Source: JAAZMA01 sp964564325
Lineage (GTDB): Bacteria > Bacillota > Clostridia > Tissierellales > Tepidimicrobiaceae
Length of the DNA stretch: 18,357 bases
Assembly: GCA_964564325.1 (NCBI GenBank)
Contig: CAZMBD010000047.1
Coordinates: forward strand, 1 to 18,357
Direction of reading: 5' to 3'
A program made the translations under genes and the position numbers. Shown piece after piece: positions 1 through 7,074 of the stretch. Each line of letters starts with the position of its first letter. Position 1 is the stretch's first letter. The notes beneath the pieces were generated by a model that had not been told where the DNA came from, ran no database searches, and saw only the letters and a list, made by a program, of their open reading frames with translations.

Positions 1-54
1 ATATTATCTCATGGAATATGATTGATTAAAATGTGGGCTGGGTTTTACGCTTAC
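1..54 (-). mobile_element. Terminal end of an IS66-family element (continues left of the window)
   Basis: These 54 bases align without gaps to 8977-9030, the outer end of the IS66 relic further on, with 39 identical positions by hand count. Shared blocks are ATATTATCyCATGGAA at the inner side and GTGGGCTG plus GCTTAC at the outer tip. Read on the minus strand the tip starts GTAAGC, typical of IS66-family inverted repeats. The order of the blocks places the element to the left, with its first small gene on the minus strand outside the window. No target-site duplication can be tested because the other end is not present. Confidence 0.7.
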
Positions 55-167
55 AAATGATTAAATACTATTATGACATACAAGAAGGATGCTCGACATG
101 CCATGATTCATCTAGTGCAAAGACTATAAAGAGGATATTAAAGAAGTTAGATTTGATAAAGGTATAG
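55..167 (+). pseudogene. Short 3' gene remnant next to the IS66 end
   Basis: A reading frame ending TAG at 165-167 runs open from the IS boundary. From ATG 57 it would give 36 residues with a CxxC (GCSTCHD) and a basic helix-like tail ending in LDLIKV. There is no Shine-Dalgarno before the ATG and the frame abuts the IS66 tip. I read it as a possible C-terminal remnant of a gene cut by the insertion, with no recognisable family. It could also be chance. Confidence 0.22.
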
Positions 168-256
168 TTATTTAAGTTAGTTTATTTTGCTATAGAGTAT
201 TTATCCATTATGCATAAATTGAGTTGCAAATAATTATGAACCTACTTAATGTAGTT

Positions 257-296
257 AAAGGAGGTGTACATGTGGGTCTTCATGTGGTATGTATGA
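257..296 (+). CDS. Candidate leaderless octapeptide ORF MWVFMWYV (ATG 270, stop 294-296)
   Basis: A near-perfect Shine-Dalgarno, AAAGGAGGTG at 257-266, sits 3 nt before ATG 270 (5 nt from the GGAGG core). That ATG opens an eight-codon frame encoding MWVFMWYV, ending in TGA at 294-296. The TGA overlaps the ATGs at 293 and 296 of the longer frame described next, so either product could be translated, or both by coupling. A directly encoded hydrophobic octapeptide would resemble in size the seven-residue precursor of microcin C or small signalling peptides. This is inference: an ORF this short arises easily by chance. The coordinates include the ribosome binding site; coding begins at 270. Confidence 0.25.
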
Positions 297-379
297 TGAA
301 AAAAATTGAGGAGTTAGAGAAGAAAGTAAATTCTATGAAGAAAGTTAAGAAAACCGCTACTAACAAAAATAAAAAATAG
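272..379 (+). CDS. Small basic peptide (35 aa), possible precursor or leader peptide
   Basis: A GTG start at 272 lies 5 nt after the Shine-Dalgarno AAAGGAGGTG (257-266) and opens 35 codons to TAG 377-379. The product begins MGLHVVCMMKK, has a heptad-like stretch IEELEKKVNSMKKVKK and ends in a Lys/Asn-rich tail. Internal ATGs at 293 and 296 are alternative starts, coupled to the stop of the overlapping octapeptide frame. It contains one Cys, one Ser and two Thr that could be modified. It stands alone upstream of an operon with a peptidase, an exporter and phosphoryl-transfer enzymes, so a role as precursor peptide is possible. Composition alone does not show this, and no known precursor family is recognised. 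A 15-nt inverted repeat flanks it. Confidence 0.45.
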   Translation: MGLHVVCMMKKIEELEKKVNSMKKVKKTATNKNKK

Positions 380-412
380 ATTTTTTTAGATAGAATCTAT
401 GAATTATTTAAA

Positions 413-440
413 TTGAAATTCGTTATGTTTTTACTATAAA
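413..440 (+). promoter_or_regulatory. Putative sigma-A promoter for the accessory operon
   Basis: TTGAAA (413-418) and TATAAA (435-440) are separated by 16 nt in an AT-rich leader. This would start transcription near 447, inside or next to the right inverted-repeat arm (448-462), about 55 nt before the first operon gene. The match is good but not perfect, and AT-rich DNA gives frequent false hits. Confidence 0.45.
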
Positions 441-501
441 AAGTTAGAGTAGGTTCATAATTTATTTTTATAGCAAAGGATTGTTTTTAGGGGGAAGTTA
501 A

Positions 502-1311
502 ATGTTTTTGCATTACATTAAAGATGATTCGATGATATGTGATTTTCAATTAATATACAATACTGATTGTAAATTACATTTTGATTTTTATGCTTATGGG
601 TTGGCGAAAGAACCAGAGATACTTGGAATTGATGCAAAATGTGATATTATTTCCTATGGTATGGTTCAGATGGACAAAAAGGATTATATAAAAATCAATA
701 ACAGGATAGAAGAGATTGGCAATGATAATAGACAATTAGAAATACTATTAATAGAAATTCAAAGGGTTATTCAGAGTCTAAAAGAAGAGAATTATAAGAT
801 AGAATTGCAAATGCAAGAAAACGAATATAACAAAAAGAACTTTAAAGATGTTTTTATTGCAATGATAGACGTTATGGCATACAGACGTATAGCTGATTAT
901 GGGGGCGAAAGGCTAGCTGATAAGGTAGAAGTAGAGGAATATTTAAAACTAGGTGTCCCGTCATATTTATCAATATTAAATGATAATAAAAAGAGGATTA
1001 AAAGCAAAAATGATGCTCAGCTTTTCATAGAGGAATATGCCTATTTGAGTACGTTTGATATTGGGACATATGATTACGAAGATATATGTCAGTATACCTT
1101 TGATAATTCAACTGAAACATCTCTAAATTTGCTTAGCATTCCTTATGATGATAGTAGGTGTCAATGTTTAGAGGAAAAGCTATTATATGGGTATTCTTGG
1201 TTCAGTGAATTAAGGCATATATATCAAGCAAGGACATTACGTAATTTTAGGAGATATTTACAGGCAATAGGTATGGATATATTTGAAACATGTGCAAAGG
1301 AGTTATTTTGA
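502..1311 (+). CDS. Unknown coiled-coil protein; possible detached central domain of a PEP-synthase-like enzyme
   Basis: A 269-residue soluble protein with Shine-Dalgarno AGGGGGAAG (489-497), first gene of the operon. It has no signal peptide or membrane segment. Residues about 60-112 form a charged coiled coil. From about 115 onward it is helical, with FIEEYAYLS (175-183) followed by TFDIGTYDYEDI and a late basic helix RHIYQARTLRNFRRYL (238-253). These recall the pattern FLEKYGHLRPGTYDI and the following helices in the central domain of PEP-synthase and rifampin-phosphotransferase-like proteins, the domain between ATP-grasp and phosphohistidine domains. The next gene carries exactly those two other domains and lacks the central one. 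I infer, with moderate doubt, that the two are halves of one enzyme. The stop overlaps the next start (TGATG at 1309-1313), so they are translationally coupled. Another unrelated helical partner protein remains possible. Confidence 0.6.
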   Translation: MFLHYIKDDSMICDFQLIYNTDCKLHFDFYAYGLAKEPEILGIDAKCDIISYGMVQMDKKDYIKINNRIEEIGNDNRQLEILLIEIQRVIQSLKEENYKIELQMQENEYNKKNFKDVFIAMIDVMAYRRIADYGGERLADKVEVEEYLKLGVPSYLSILNDNKKRIKSKNDAQLFIEEYAYLSTFDIGTYDYEDICQYTFDNSTETSLNLLSIPYDDSRCQCLEEKLLYGYSWFSELRHIYQARTLRNFRRYLQAIGMDIFETCAKELF

Positions 1312-2480
1312 TGTTTAAAAGACTTGTAGACATCCGTAAGGAAGATAAAGAATATATAGGTTTAAAGGCCTACAATTGTGCTTTTATGTTGCAGCATGGT
1401 ATTAATGTGCCAGATGGGTTTGTATTATATGATAGGATTACTGAGGATGATTTTCAACGTGCAAAAAAATTTATGCTTAATAATGGACACTTTGTTGTTC
1501 GTTCCACTATGGGGGGTGAGGATCAAAACAAGACTAGTAGTGCTGGTAAATATTTATCCATAATGGATATCACAGCAACCAATTTAAGAGAAGCTGTTAA
1601 AGAAATCTATGAACAGGCAGGCAAGATAGACAGAAAAGCTGTTCTAGTTCAGCATTTTATAGAGTCTGAAGTAGCTGGGGTAGCATTTACATTGAACCCA
1701 GTAGGTGGAAAGGGCATGCTAATTAATTCTGCTCTAGGAATAGGTGAAAATGTTGTCTCGGGTAGTGTAACTCCCGATGAATACGAAGTTATTGGAGAAG
1801 ACATCAAAGCAACAATCAATCAAAAGAATGTAGTTTATACATATGGAAATGGAGAAAGGCCTGGGAAGGACATTGTATTAAATGATTGTAGGTGCCGGGT
1901 GGTAATAGAAAATGATAGGAAGGAATTATTAAGCGTTCATTTTGCTGATAGATATAAGTCTTCGCTTTCTAATAGACAGGTATTACAAATTAAAAGAAGC
2001 GCCGAGATAATAAGAGAATTATTTGGAGAAGAGCAGGATATTGAATTTGGTTTTTATAATAATAACTTATATATTATGCAAGCGAGACCTATAACAGCCA
2101 TTTTACCCAGTAATAAAGACAAAAAAATAAAAAACGAAATAGTAGAAAACAATAAGATTATTGTTGGGAAAAAAGTTTCAATGGGAGCCTTCAGAGGCAA
2201 TGTAGTTAAAATTGAATATGGCTCTTCACTTGGAGATGTAGAGAGATTTAAAGGTGCGATTCTTGTGATAGATGAACTTTTTCCCCAAATTATATATGAA
2301 ATTGATAATATAGGAGCAGTCGTAACATCAAAGGGAGGAAGGTTATCACATGCAGCTATTCTATGTAGGGAACGCCGAATTCCCTGTGTTATAGGTATAG
2401 GGGAGCAAATTAATTGTATATTAGATGGGGATGAATTATTTGTAGATGCGGATAATGGGAAGGTGATTTTATATGGGTAA
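1311..2480 (+). CDS. PEP-synthase-like ATP-grasp plus phosphohistidine domain protein
   Basis: A 389-residue protein starting at ATG 1311, chosen because AAAGGAG (1296-1302) lies 8 nt upstream; an upstream ATG at 1290 has no such site. Residues 1-265 form the pyruvate/PEP-synthase-type ATP-binding domain: VPDGFVL (33-39), VVRSTMGGED (62-71, with Arg64 and Glu70), VQHFIESEVAGVAFT (113-127), ALGIGENVVSGSVTPDEY (141-158), DIEFG (243-247) and QARP (257-260). Residues about 285-389 form the swivelling domain with TSKGGRLSHAAI, so His347 is the expected phosphohistidine. The C-terminal PEP-binding TIM barrel is absent, as in rifampin phosphotransferases, and the central substrate domain is also missing; the upstream gene may supply it. 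The likely chemistry is ATP-driven phosphorylation of His347, then phosphate transfer to an unknown acceptor. It overlaps the next gene by 8 nt. Confidence 0.88.
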   Translation: MFKRLVDIRKEDKEYIGLKAYNCAFMLQHGINVPDGFVLYDRITEDDFQRAKKFMLNNGHFVVRSTMGGEDQNKTSSAGKYLSIMDITATNLREAVKEIYEQAGKIDRKAVLVQHFIESEVAGVAFTLNPVGGKGMLINSALGIGENVVSGSVTPDEYEVIGEDIKATINQKNVVYTYGNGERPGKDIVLNDCRCRVVIENDRKELLSVHFADRYKSSLSNRQVLQIKRSAEIIRELFGEEQDIEFGFYNNNLYIMQARPITAILPSNKDKKIKNEIVENNKIIVGKKVSMGAFRGNVVKIEYGSSLGDVERFKGAILVIDELFPQIIYEIDNIGAVVTSKGGRLSHAAILCRERRIPCVIGIGEQINCILDGDELFVDADNGKVILYG

Positions 2481-3492
2481 ATATAGGATAAGCCCGAGAA
2501 TTACATTTGATAAAAATGTCGATGAAAAGATAAAGTATTTGATGAAACAAGAAGATATATCTGATATGATAGTTATGGATGATGTTGAGAGTGATTCCAC
2601 TAGTTTTTCTGTTTCTGGAACTATGCTACGGAGCGAAAAATATTTATATCCTACTGCTGGGGGATTTGATCTTGGGTGTGGTGTAGGCTGCTTTTTTACG
2701 AATATTCTAGTTAGAAACGTCAAATTTGAGAACCTGATTCATAAAAGTAGCCCTTACGGACTCAGACGTTGCAGGTTTAAGCTATATAGCAATGCGGATG
2801 AGTTGAAATCTATATTTAGTAATGATTTTGAGGAATCTATGCTTGGGGATATTGTTACTGGTAATCACTTTGTCGAACTACGTAATTATAATGAAAGAAT
2901 AGCTATATTTGTCCATAGCGGAGTAACAGAAGAAATGAAGTGGAAATATGCAGAACATTTTATTAAAATTGTAAAACAAACAGCTGCCCATGTACTTGAA
3001 TCGGATAATTCTTATCTAGTGAGACTCGATAAAGATTCTAAAGAGGCGACAATAATACTTGAAATTTCAGAGGATGCTAATTTATTTGCACAAAGAAATC
3101 GTAAATATATAGCTGAACAAATAGCCAAGAGATTGAATGGGACTATTATATCTGAAATAGATTGTTCTCATGAATTTATAGAACGCGATGGTAATGATAT
3201 TATTCACTGCTTTGGGGTCCAAAAATATCAGGAAATAGAAGGTATAGAAAAAGCGATTATTCTAAGTGGGGCATCGGAAGTTAATTATATAGTAAGGAGG
3301 ACAGGTAATAGTAAGTTTATCAATCATGGTACACCTCTTATTCATATAGATAGAGATGGCAAAAGAATCTACGCCGCATTAGAGGATTCTATTAAAGAAG
3401 GACAGATTAAGGATTACAAGATAGAGGCAAAGTGTAAGACCTTTTGTGGTTGTAAGAAAGGAATAAATGAATATGAATATAGAGTTTTTTGA
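2473..3492 (+). CDS. Divergent RtcB-like protein (3'-phosphate RNA ligase fold)
   Basis: A 339-residue protein, shorter than typical RtcB (about 400-480), with AAGGTG (2460-2465) before ATG 2473. The RtcB landmarks occur in order: GGFDLGCG (Asp66, Cys69), GNHFVEL (His132), FVHSG (His148), AQRNRKYIAEQI (206-217, as in the RtcB AxxNR helix), CSHEF (His233), SGASEVNYIVRRTGN (265-279) and NHGTP (His285). Spacings between these ligands are close to those of Escherichia coli RtcB, where Asp, Cys and three His bind metal and the final His is guanylylated. The last motif is HGTP instead of HGAGR, HSGSR has lost its Arg, and the tail is Cys-rich (Cys321, 325, 327). RtcB joins 2',3'-cyclic or 3'-phosphate RNA ends using GTP. 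This copy probably has a changed substrate. Its position between a phosphotransferase-like gene and a peptidase argues against housekeeping tRNA repair. Confidence 0.8.
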   Translation: MGKYRISPRITFDKNVDEKIKYLMKQEDISDMIVMDDVESDSTSFSVSGTMLRSEKYLYPTAGGFDLGCGVGCFFTNILVRNVKFENLIHKSSPYGLRRCRFKLYSNADELKSIFSNDFEESMLGDIVTGNHFVELRNYNERIAIFVHSGVTEEMKWKYAEHFIKIVKQTAAHVLESDNSYLVRLDKDSKEATIILEISEDANLFAQRNRKYIAEQIAKRLNGTIISEIDCSHEFIERDGNDIIHCFGVQKYQEIEGIEKAIILSGASEVNYIVRRTGNSKFINHGTPLIHIDRDGKRIYAALEDSIKEGQIKDYKIEAKCKTFCGCKKGINEYEYRVF

Positions 3493-4588
3493 TGATTTAA
3501 ATCATGATATTGTTAGTATTAACTTTGTTATACCAATAGGTACTAAAACAATATATAAGGGTAGGAAGAATAACTTTGCCCACCTTATTGAACATTTGCT
3601 CTTTCATGGACATCCTGAATTAAGCCAATATGGTCTAATGCTCAAAATAGAACAAATGGGAGGCTTAGTTAACGGCGAAACAAATAACTACTATACTGAA
3701 CTTTATGCTAGGGTTCAAAAAAGGTATGTCATTGAAACTATAAAATTGCTACATGATGCAGTTTTAAGCTTTGATATTAGCTTAGAAGAGTATGAAAGTG
3801 AACTTGAAATAATATATATTGAAGAAAAAATGAAAATCGGCAATGAGAGGGCATTATTAGATCTCGTGTTGGATGAGTTATTTGGAAAGATTTCTAGTAA
3901 TCCTCTTCCAGGATATGATGGTATCAAAAAGATATACAAGGAGTTATATAATGATTGGTCATTAATATTAAATGGCAAGTTAAATGATTATGAGAAAGAA
4001 GAAATAAAGAATCTTTTTAATGGTAAAAACTATAATTCAATAAAGATGCCAAAGAATTTATTAATGAGAGACTTGTTACGAGATCATATATGTGATTATA
4101 GAAGATTAAATAATCGGAATATGTTTTATTATGTACATAAGTGTAATGAAAATACAGATATAATAGCAATGAAACTAATAAAACATATCTATACTGGTGG
4201 GCTGGCATCTATACTATACGATAAATTTGTAGCTGAAGAAGAGTATTGTTATTCTATACAATTCTCCGAATATCTAATTAATAATAAATTTTTTATAATT
4301 TCATTTGTTTATGATGAGGCTCCTTTTGATAAAATGAAGGAATATATTGACACAGTGTTTACAAATGAATTTATATGTAATCTGGGAGATAAGCAATTTG
4401 AAAGGGCCAAAAACATGGCAATAACAGAGGCAATATTAAAAAAGGAAAGAATCAGTTCTATATTAAATGACAGAATAGGGAATTTTATTTTTCAACAAGA
4501 TATAACAATGACGGAAGAAAAATTGAATCTTCTATCTGGTATGGGTATAGGAGATATTAGGCAACATATCTTAGAATCATTATTTTAA
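3467..4588 (+). CDS. M16-family zinc peptidase
   Basis: A 373-residue protein with the inverted zinc motif HLIEH (His39, Glu42, His43) and the downstream acidic helix SELEIIYIEEK, where Glu119 lies 76 residues after His43 as expected for the third zinc ligand and Glu112 is the supporting Glu. GGLVNGETNNYYTELYARV (65-83) is the typical strand after the metal helix. It is slightly shorter than standard M16B subunits (about 400-430) and seems to hold an active half followed by a degenerate C-terminal half. It has no signal peptide, so it acts in the cytosol. Related M16 proteins cut leader peptides in RiPP clusters, for example AlbF-type in subtilosin. The start may be ATG 3467 or 3473; AAAGGA (3457-3462) is 4 or 10 nt away. 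It overlaps the preceding gene by 26 nt. Confidence 0.88.
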   Translation: MNMNIEFFDDLNHDIVSINFVIPIGTKTIYKGRKNNFAHLIEHLLFHGHPELSQYGLMLKIEQMGGLVNGETNNYYTELYARVQKRYVIETIKLLHDAVLSFDISLEEYESELEIIYIEEKMKIGNERALLDLVLDELFGKISSNPLPGYDGIKKIYKELYNDWSLILNGKLNDYEKEEIKNLFNGKNYNSIKMPKNLLMRDLLRDHICDYRRLNNRNMFYYVHKCNENTDIIAMKLIKHIYTGGLASILYDKFVAEEEYCYSIQFSEYLINNKFFIISFVYDEAPFDKMKEYIDTVFTNEFICNLGDKQFERAKNMAITEAILKKERISSILNDRIGNFIFQQDITMTEEKLNLLSGMGIGDIRQHILESLF

Positions 4589-4599
4589 GGAGAATTAAT

Positions 4600-5532
4600 A
4601 TGATATCAATTAATAATTTATCAAAAACCTATAGTAAAAAAGTAGAAGTCCTAAAAGATATCAATTTAAAAATTCAAGAAGGAGAAATTGTTGTTTTGCT
4701 TGGGCATAACGGCTCGGGAAAGTCAACCTTGATTAAATGTATTGTAGGTGTATTAAAATCTACAAGCGGAAATGTAGAAATTGATAATAAAGATGTTTAT
4801 AAGGATCGTACAAAAGTCATTGCTAATATGGGGGTAGTATTTAATCAAAAACCTTCATTTATTGTCGATTTAAGTGTTTATGATAACTTATTATTTTTTA
4901 AGGCCATATATGAACTTGATGATGTAGAATTCACGGAGAATCTAAAACTAATAGATGAGTATTTGCATGTATCAGAATTATTTCAGAAACCTTATCGTAA
5001 ATTAAGTTTTGGGGAGAGAGTGAAATGTGAATTAACATCCGTTTTATTGCATTCACCAAGATATATTATCCTAGATGAACCGACCATTGGATTAGATTAT
5101 AATGCTAAAAAGGGATTATATGAACTATTATTATACTTGAATAGAAAACAAAAAGTAACGATTATCATAGTGACCCACGAGGTAGATTATATAGAAAAAA
5201 TCTGTACAAGAGCTATTATTTTAAAACATGGTGAAGTTCAGTATGATGGTACACCTGAAAAAATCGGTAAATTTCTAAGACATTCAACTCAAATTACAAT
5301 CAAATATGAAAGTATCCGTGATTGGGAATTGGCAAGAGAAATTCTGGGCGAGGCTGAATCAGTAGATAATGATAAACAAATGTTTACACATAATATCTTC
5401 TCTGTTAACGAAAAAAACATTTATATTGATAGGGTTAATAAGGCCTTCAATATATTGGAAATAACAACAGGAACTGCATCATTAAGGGAGGTTTTTGAAA
5501 ATGCTCTCCAAGAAGTACAGGGAAATAAATAA
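4600..5532 (+). CDS. ABC-2 exporter ATP-binding protein
   Basis: A 310-residue ABC ATPase with AAGGAG (4587-4592) 7 nt before ATG 4600. It has Walker A GHNGSGKST (35-43), Q-loop Gln83, signature LSFGER (135-140), Walker B IILDEP (156-161) and the switch His193 in VTHE. The signature is LSFGE instead of LSGGQ, as often seen in the ATPases paired with DUF990/ABC2_membrane_6 permeases (COG4586 type). A roughly 90-residue C-terminal extension follows the nucleotide-binding domain. Together with the next two permease genes it forms a complete heteromeric exporter, most likely moving the operon product out of the cell or giving self-protection. Confidence 0.93.
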   Translation: MISINNLSKTYSKKVEVLKDINLKIQEGEIVVLLGHNGSGKSTLIKCIVGVLKSTSGNVEIDNKDVYKDRTKVIANMGVVFNQKPSFIVDLSVYDNLLFFKAIYELDDVEFTENLKLIDEYLHVSELFQKPYRKLSFGERVKCELTSVLLHSPRYIILDEPTIGLDYNAKKGLYELLLYLNRKQKVTIIIVTHEVDYIEKICTRAIILKHGEVQYDGTPEKIGKFLRHSTQITIKYESIRDWELAREILGEAESVDNDKQMFTHNIFSVNEKNIYIDRVNKAFNILEITTGTASLREVFENALQEVQGNK

Positions 5533-6295
5533 GGTTTATTTTAGATTTATTATTCGTAGGTTCCAATATTTCAAATTAGACACCACGCTTAAGCTTATAA
5601 GTAATATAGTTTATATTGTATCGGGTATTTTATTTTGGTTTTTAGTAACAGATGCAGGGTTTAAAATAGAGGGTTGGTCCTTTAATGATATACTAGTATT
5701 CGTTGCTTTTTCTGAACTATTTTATAGCATTGAAATGTCAATGTTCGGTATGGTATCCCGTTTCTGGAGAGTAATATATTCAGGGATGTTGGATACTCTT
5801 CTAACACGGCCTTTAGATCCAAGGTTAAGGTTCGCCATGCTTAATGTAGATTATAGTGGCATTTTAAACGGATTCATAAAATTTAGTGTGATATTGTTTA
5901 TTGCTAAAACACGGGTTTCGCCCATTGCAGTTTTGGCAGGTATTGTTGTGGTTTTTGTCGCTAATACCATCTTAGCACTTATTAGATTATTATTAAGCTA
6001 TTCAGCATTCTGGTTTGGAAAGATGGATGCAATGTCAGAGTTAGCTGATTGCTTGACTCAATTTAATAAATATCCACTTGTAATTATGCCCAAGGTTATA
6101 AGGTTATTATTTATGTTTGGATTTCCATTTTACTTTTTTAGTACATATCCATCTGAGTTGGTACTTGGTAAATTAAATCCAAGGACATTAGTGTTTGGAA
6201 TTGTGTGTTTAATTTTTAATATATTACTGTGGACATTTATTAATAAAATATTATGGGAAAAAGGAAGAGAAAAATATGAAAGCATCAATGGTTAA
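5501..6295 (+). CDS. ABC-2 type permease, first subunit (ABC2_membrane_6/DUF990-like)
   Basis: A 264-residue integral membrane protein with about six hydrophobic segments (near 31-50, 62-82, 119-136, 142-166, 198-214 and 229-248). The segment GMLDTLLTRPLDPRLR (95-110) is characteristic of the ABC2_membrane_6 (DUF990) permeases, as is the YPLVIMP...FPFYFFSTYPSE stretch at 191-219. ATG 5501 is preferred because AGGGAGG (5485-5491) is 9 nt upstream; a TTG at 5495 would be too close. It overlaps the ATPase gene by 32 nt, which implies coupled translation and an equimolar complex with the second permease. Confidence 0.9.
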   Translation: MLSKKYREINKVYFRFIIRRFQYFKLDTTLKLISNIVYIVSGILFWFLVTDAGFKIEGWSFNDILVFVAFSELFYSIEMSMFGMVSRFWRVIYSGMLDTLLTRPLDPRLRFAMLNVDYSGILNGFIKFSVILFIAKTRVSPIAVLAGIVVVFVANTILALIRLLLSYSAFWFGKMDAMSELADCLTQFNKYPLVIMPKVIRLLFMFGFPFYFFSTYPSELVLGKLNPRTLVFGIVCLIFNILLWTFINKILWEKGREKYESING

Positions 6296-7055
6296 ATATA
6301 GGATATTAATTAGGATATATCTAAAGAATTATTGCCAATATCCTATGAGGTTATTCTTAAAACTAATATATCTTCCAGTTCAAATGATGATGTATTTATT
6401 CCTTTGGATCAATATAGGGAAATCACATAATCTTGATATAAAGTACATGATTGCATATTATTTAATAATTGGTTTACTAACTAATGCCTATCCATTTAGG
6501 CACATTGCATTGGATGTAGAAGAGGATGTAGTGGAAGGCTCAATTGCAAATTGTTTAGTTCGTCCTTATTCCTATATTGTTCCTGCCTTTTCAAAATATA
6601 CTGCATGGTCTTTAATTTACTCCATCGTTTTTATCCCCACTATAATATTTGTTACTTTTTTTAGGGGAGTAACAGCAGTTCAAGTATTATATTTTATAAT
6701 AGCAACAATAATAGGTAAGTCTATTGAATTTATGCTTTGGTATAATATTGGGTTAGTAGCATTATTTATTGAGAGGATAAGAGGAGTTATAATTACAGTA
6801 GGTGCGGTAATGACATTTATGTCTGGTAATATAATACCTTTATCCTTCTTTCCGAAATGGTTTGAAAATATTACATATTTTTTTCCGTTTCGTATGTATG
6901 TTTACTTTCCCACCGATATATTATTAAGTGAAAGAAGTATACATTATTTTCTTTTCAATATATTTATTGCATTATTATGGCTTATATTATTAATCATTCT
7001 TTCAAAAATCCTTTGGAAAAGGGGAATTGGCAGGCTACAAGGAAATATATCATAA
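6276..7055 (+). CDS. ABC-2 type permease, second subunit (ABC2_membrane_6/DUF990-like)
   Basis: A 259-residue protein with about six hydrophobic segments. It carries the family's cytoplasmic loop as VEGSIANCLVRPYSY (86-100), equivalent to the GMLDTLLTRPL of the previous subunit, followed by LSFFPKWFENITYFFPFRMYVYFP (189-212). It is a diverged paralogue of that subunit, so the exporter is a heterodimer plus ATPase. AAGGAAG (6261-6267) lies 8 nt before ATG 6276. It overlaps the first permease gene by 20 nt. Confidence 0.9.
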   Translation: MKASMVKYRILIRIYLKNYCQYPMRLFLKLIYLPVQMMMYLFLWINIGKSHNLDIKYMIAYYLIIGLLTNAYPFRHIALDVEEDVVEGSIANCLVRPYSYIVPAFSKYTAWSLIYSIVFIPTIIFVTFFRGVTAVQVLYFIIATIIGKSIEFMLWYNIGLVALFIERIRGVIITVGAVMTFMSGNIIPLSFFPKWFENITYFFPFRMYVYFPTDILLSERSIHYFLFNIFIALLWLILLIILSKILWKRGIGRLQGNIS

Positions 7056-7074
7056 ACATATAGGGGGAATTAAG

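Larger units (their letters stand above)
186..477. repeat. Inverted repeats flanking the small ORF
   Basis: AATTATGAACCTACT (232-246) recurs as its exact reverse complement at 448-462. Further out, TTTGCTATA (186-194) recurs as the reverse complement at 469-477. The gaps between inner and outer arms differ (37 versus 6 nt), so this is not one simple stem. The arms bracket the small ORF and may be paired regulator sites or the ends of a tiny mobile cassette. Confidence 0.6.

Noticed and set aside
380..405. Possible terminator TAGAT-AGA-ATCTA after the micro-ORF
   Set aside because: Five-bp stem only, and the T-run precedes the stem on the plus strand, so it would not terminate.
1378..1563. 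Plus-strand ORF of 61 codons
   Set aside because: Lies in another frame inside the ATP-grasp gene, with no ribosome binding site.
2469..2723. Minus-strand ORF of 84 codons
   Set aside because: Fully antisense to the RtcB-like gene, no ribosome binding site and a low-complexity product.
2473..3492. Ordinary tRNA-splicing ligase RtcB
   Set aside because: The protein is too short, HGAGR and HSGSR are altered, and no archease or RNA-repair partner gene is nearby.
3715..4208. Two minus-strand ORFs (3715-3978 and 4017-4208)
   Set aside because: Antisense to the M16 peptidase gene, whose motifs are clear; no start signals.
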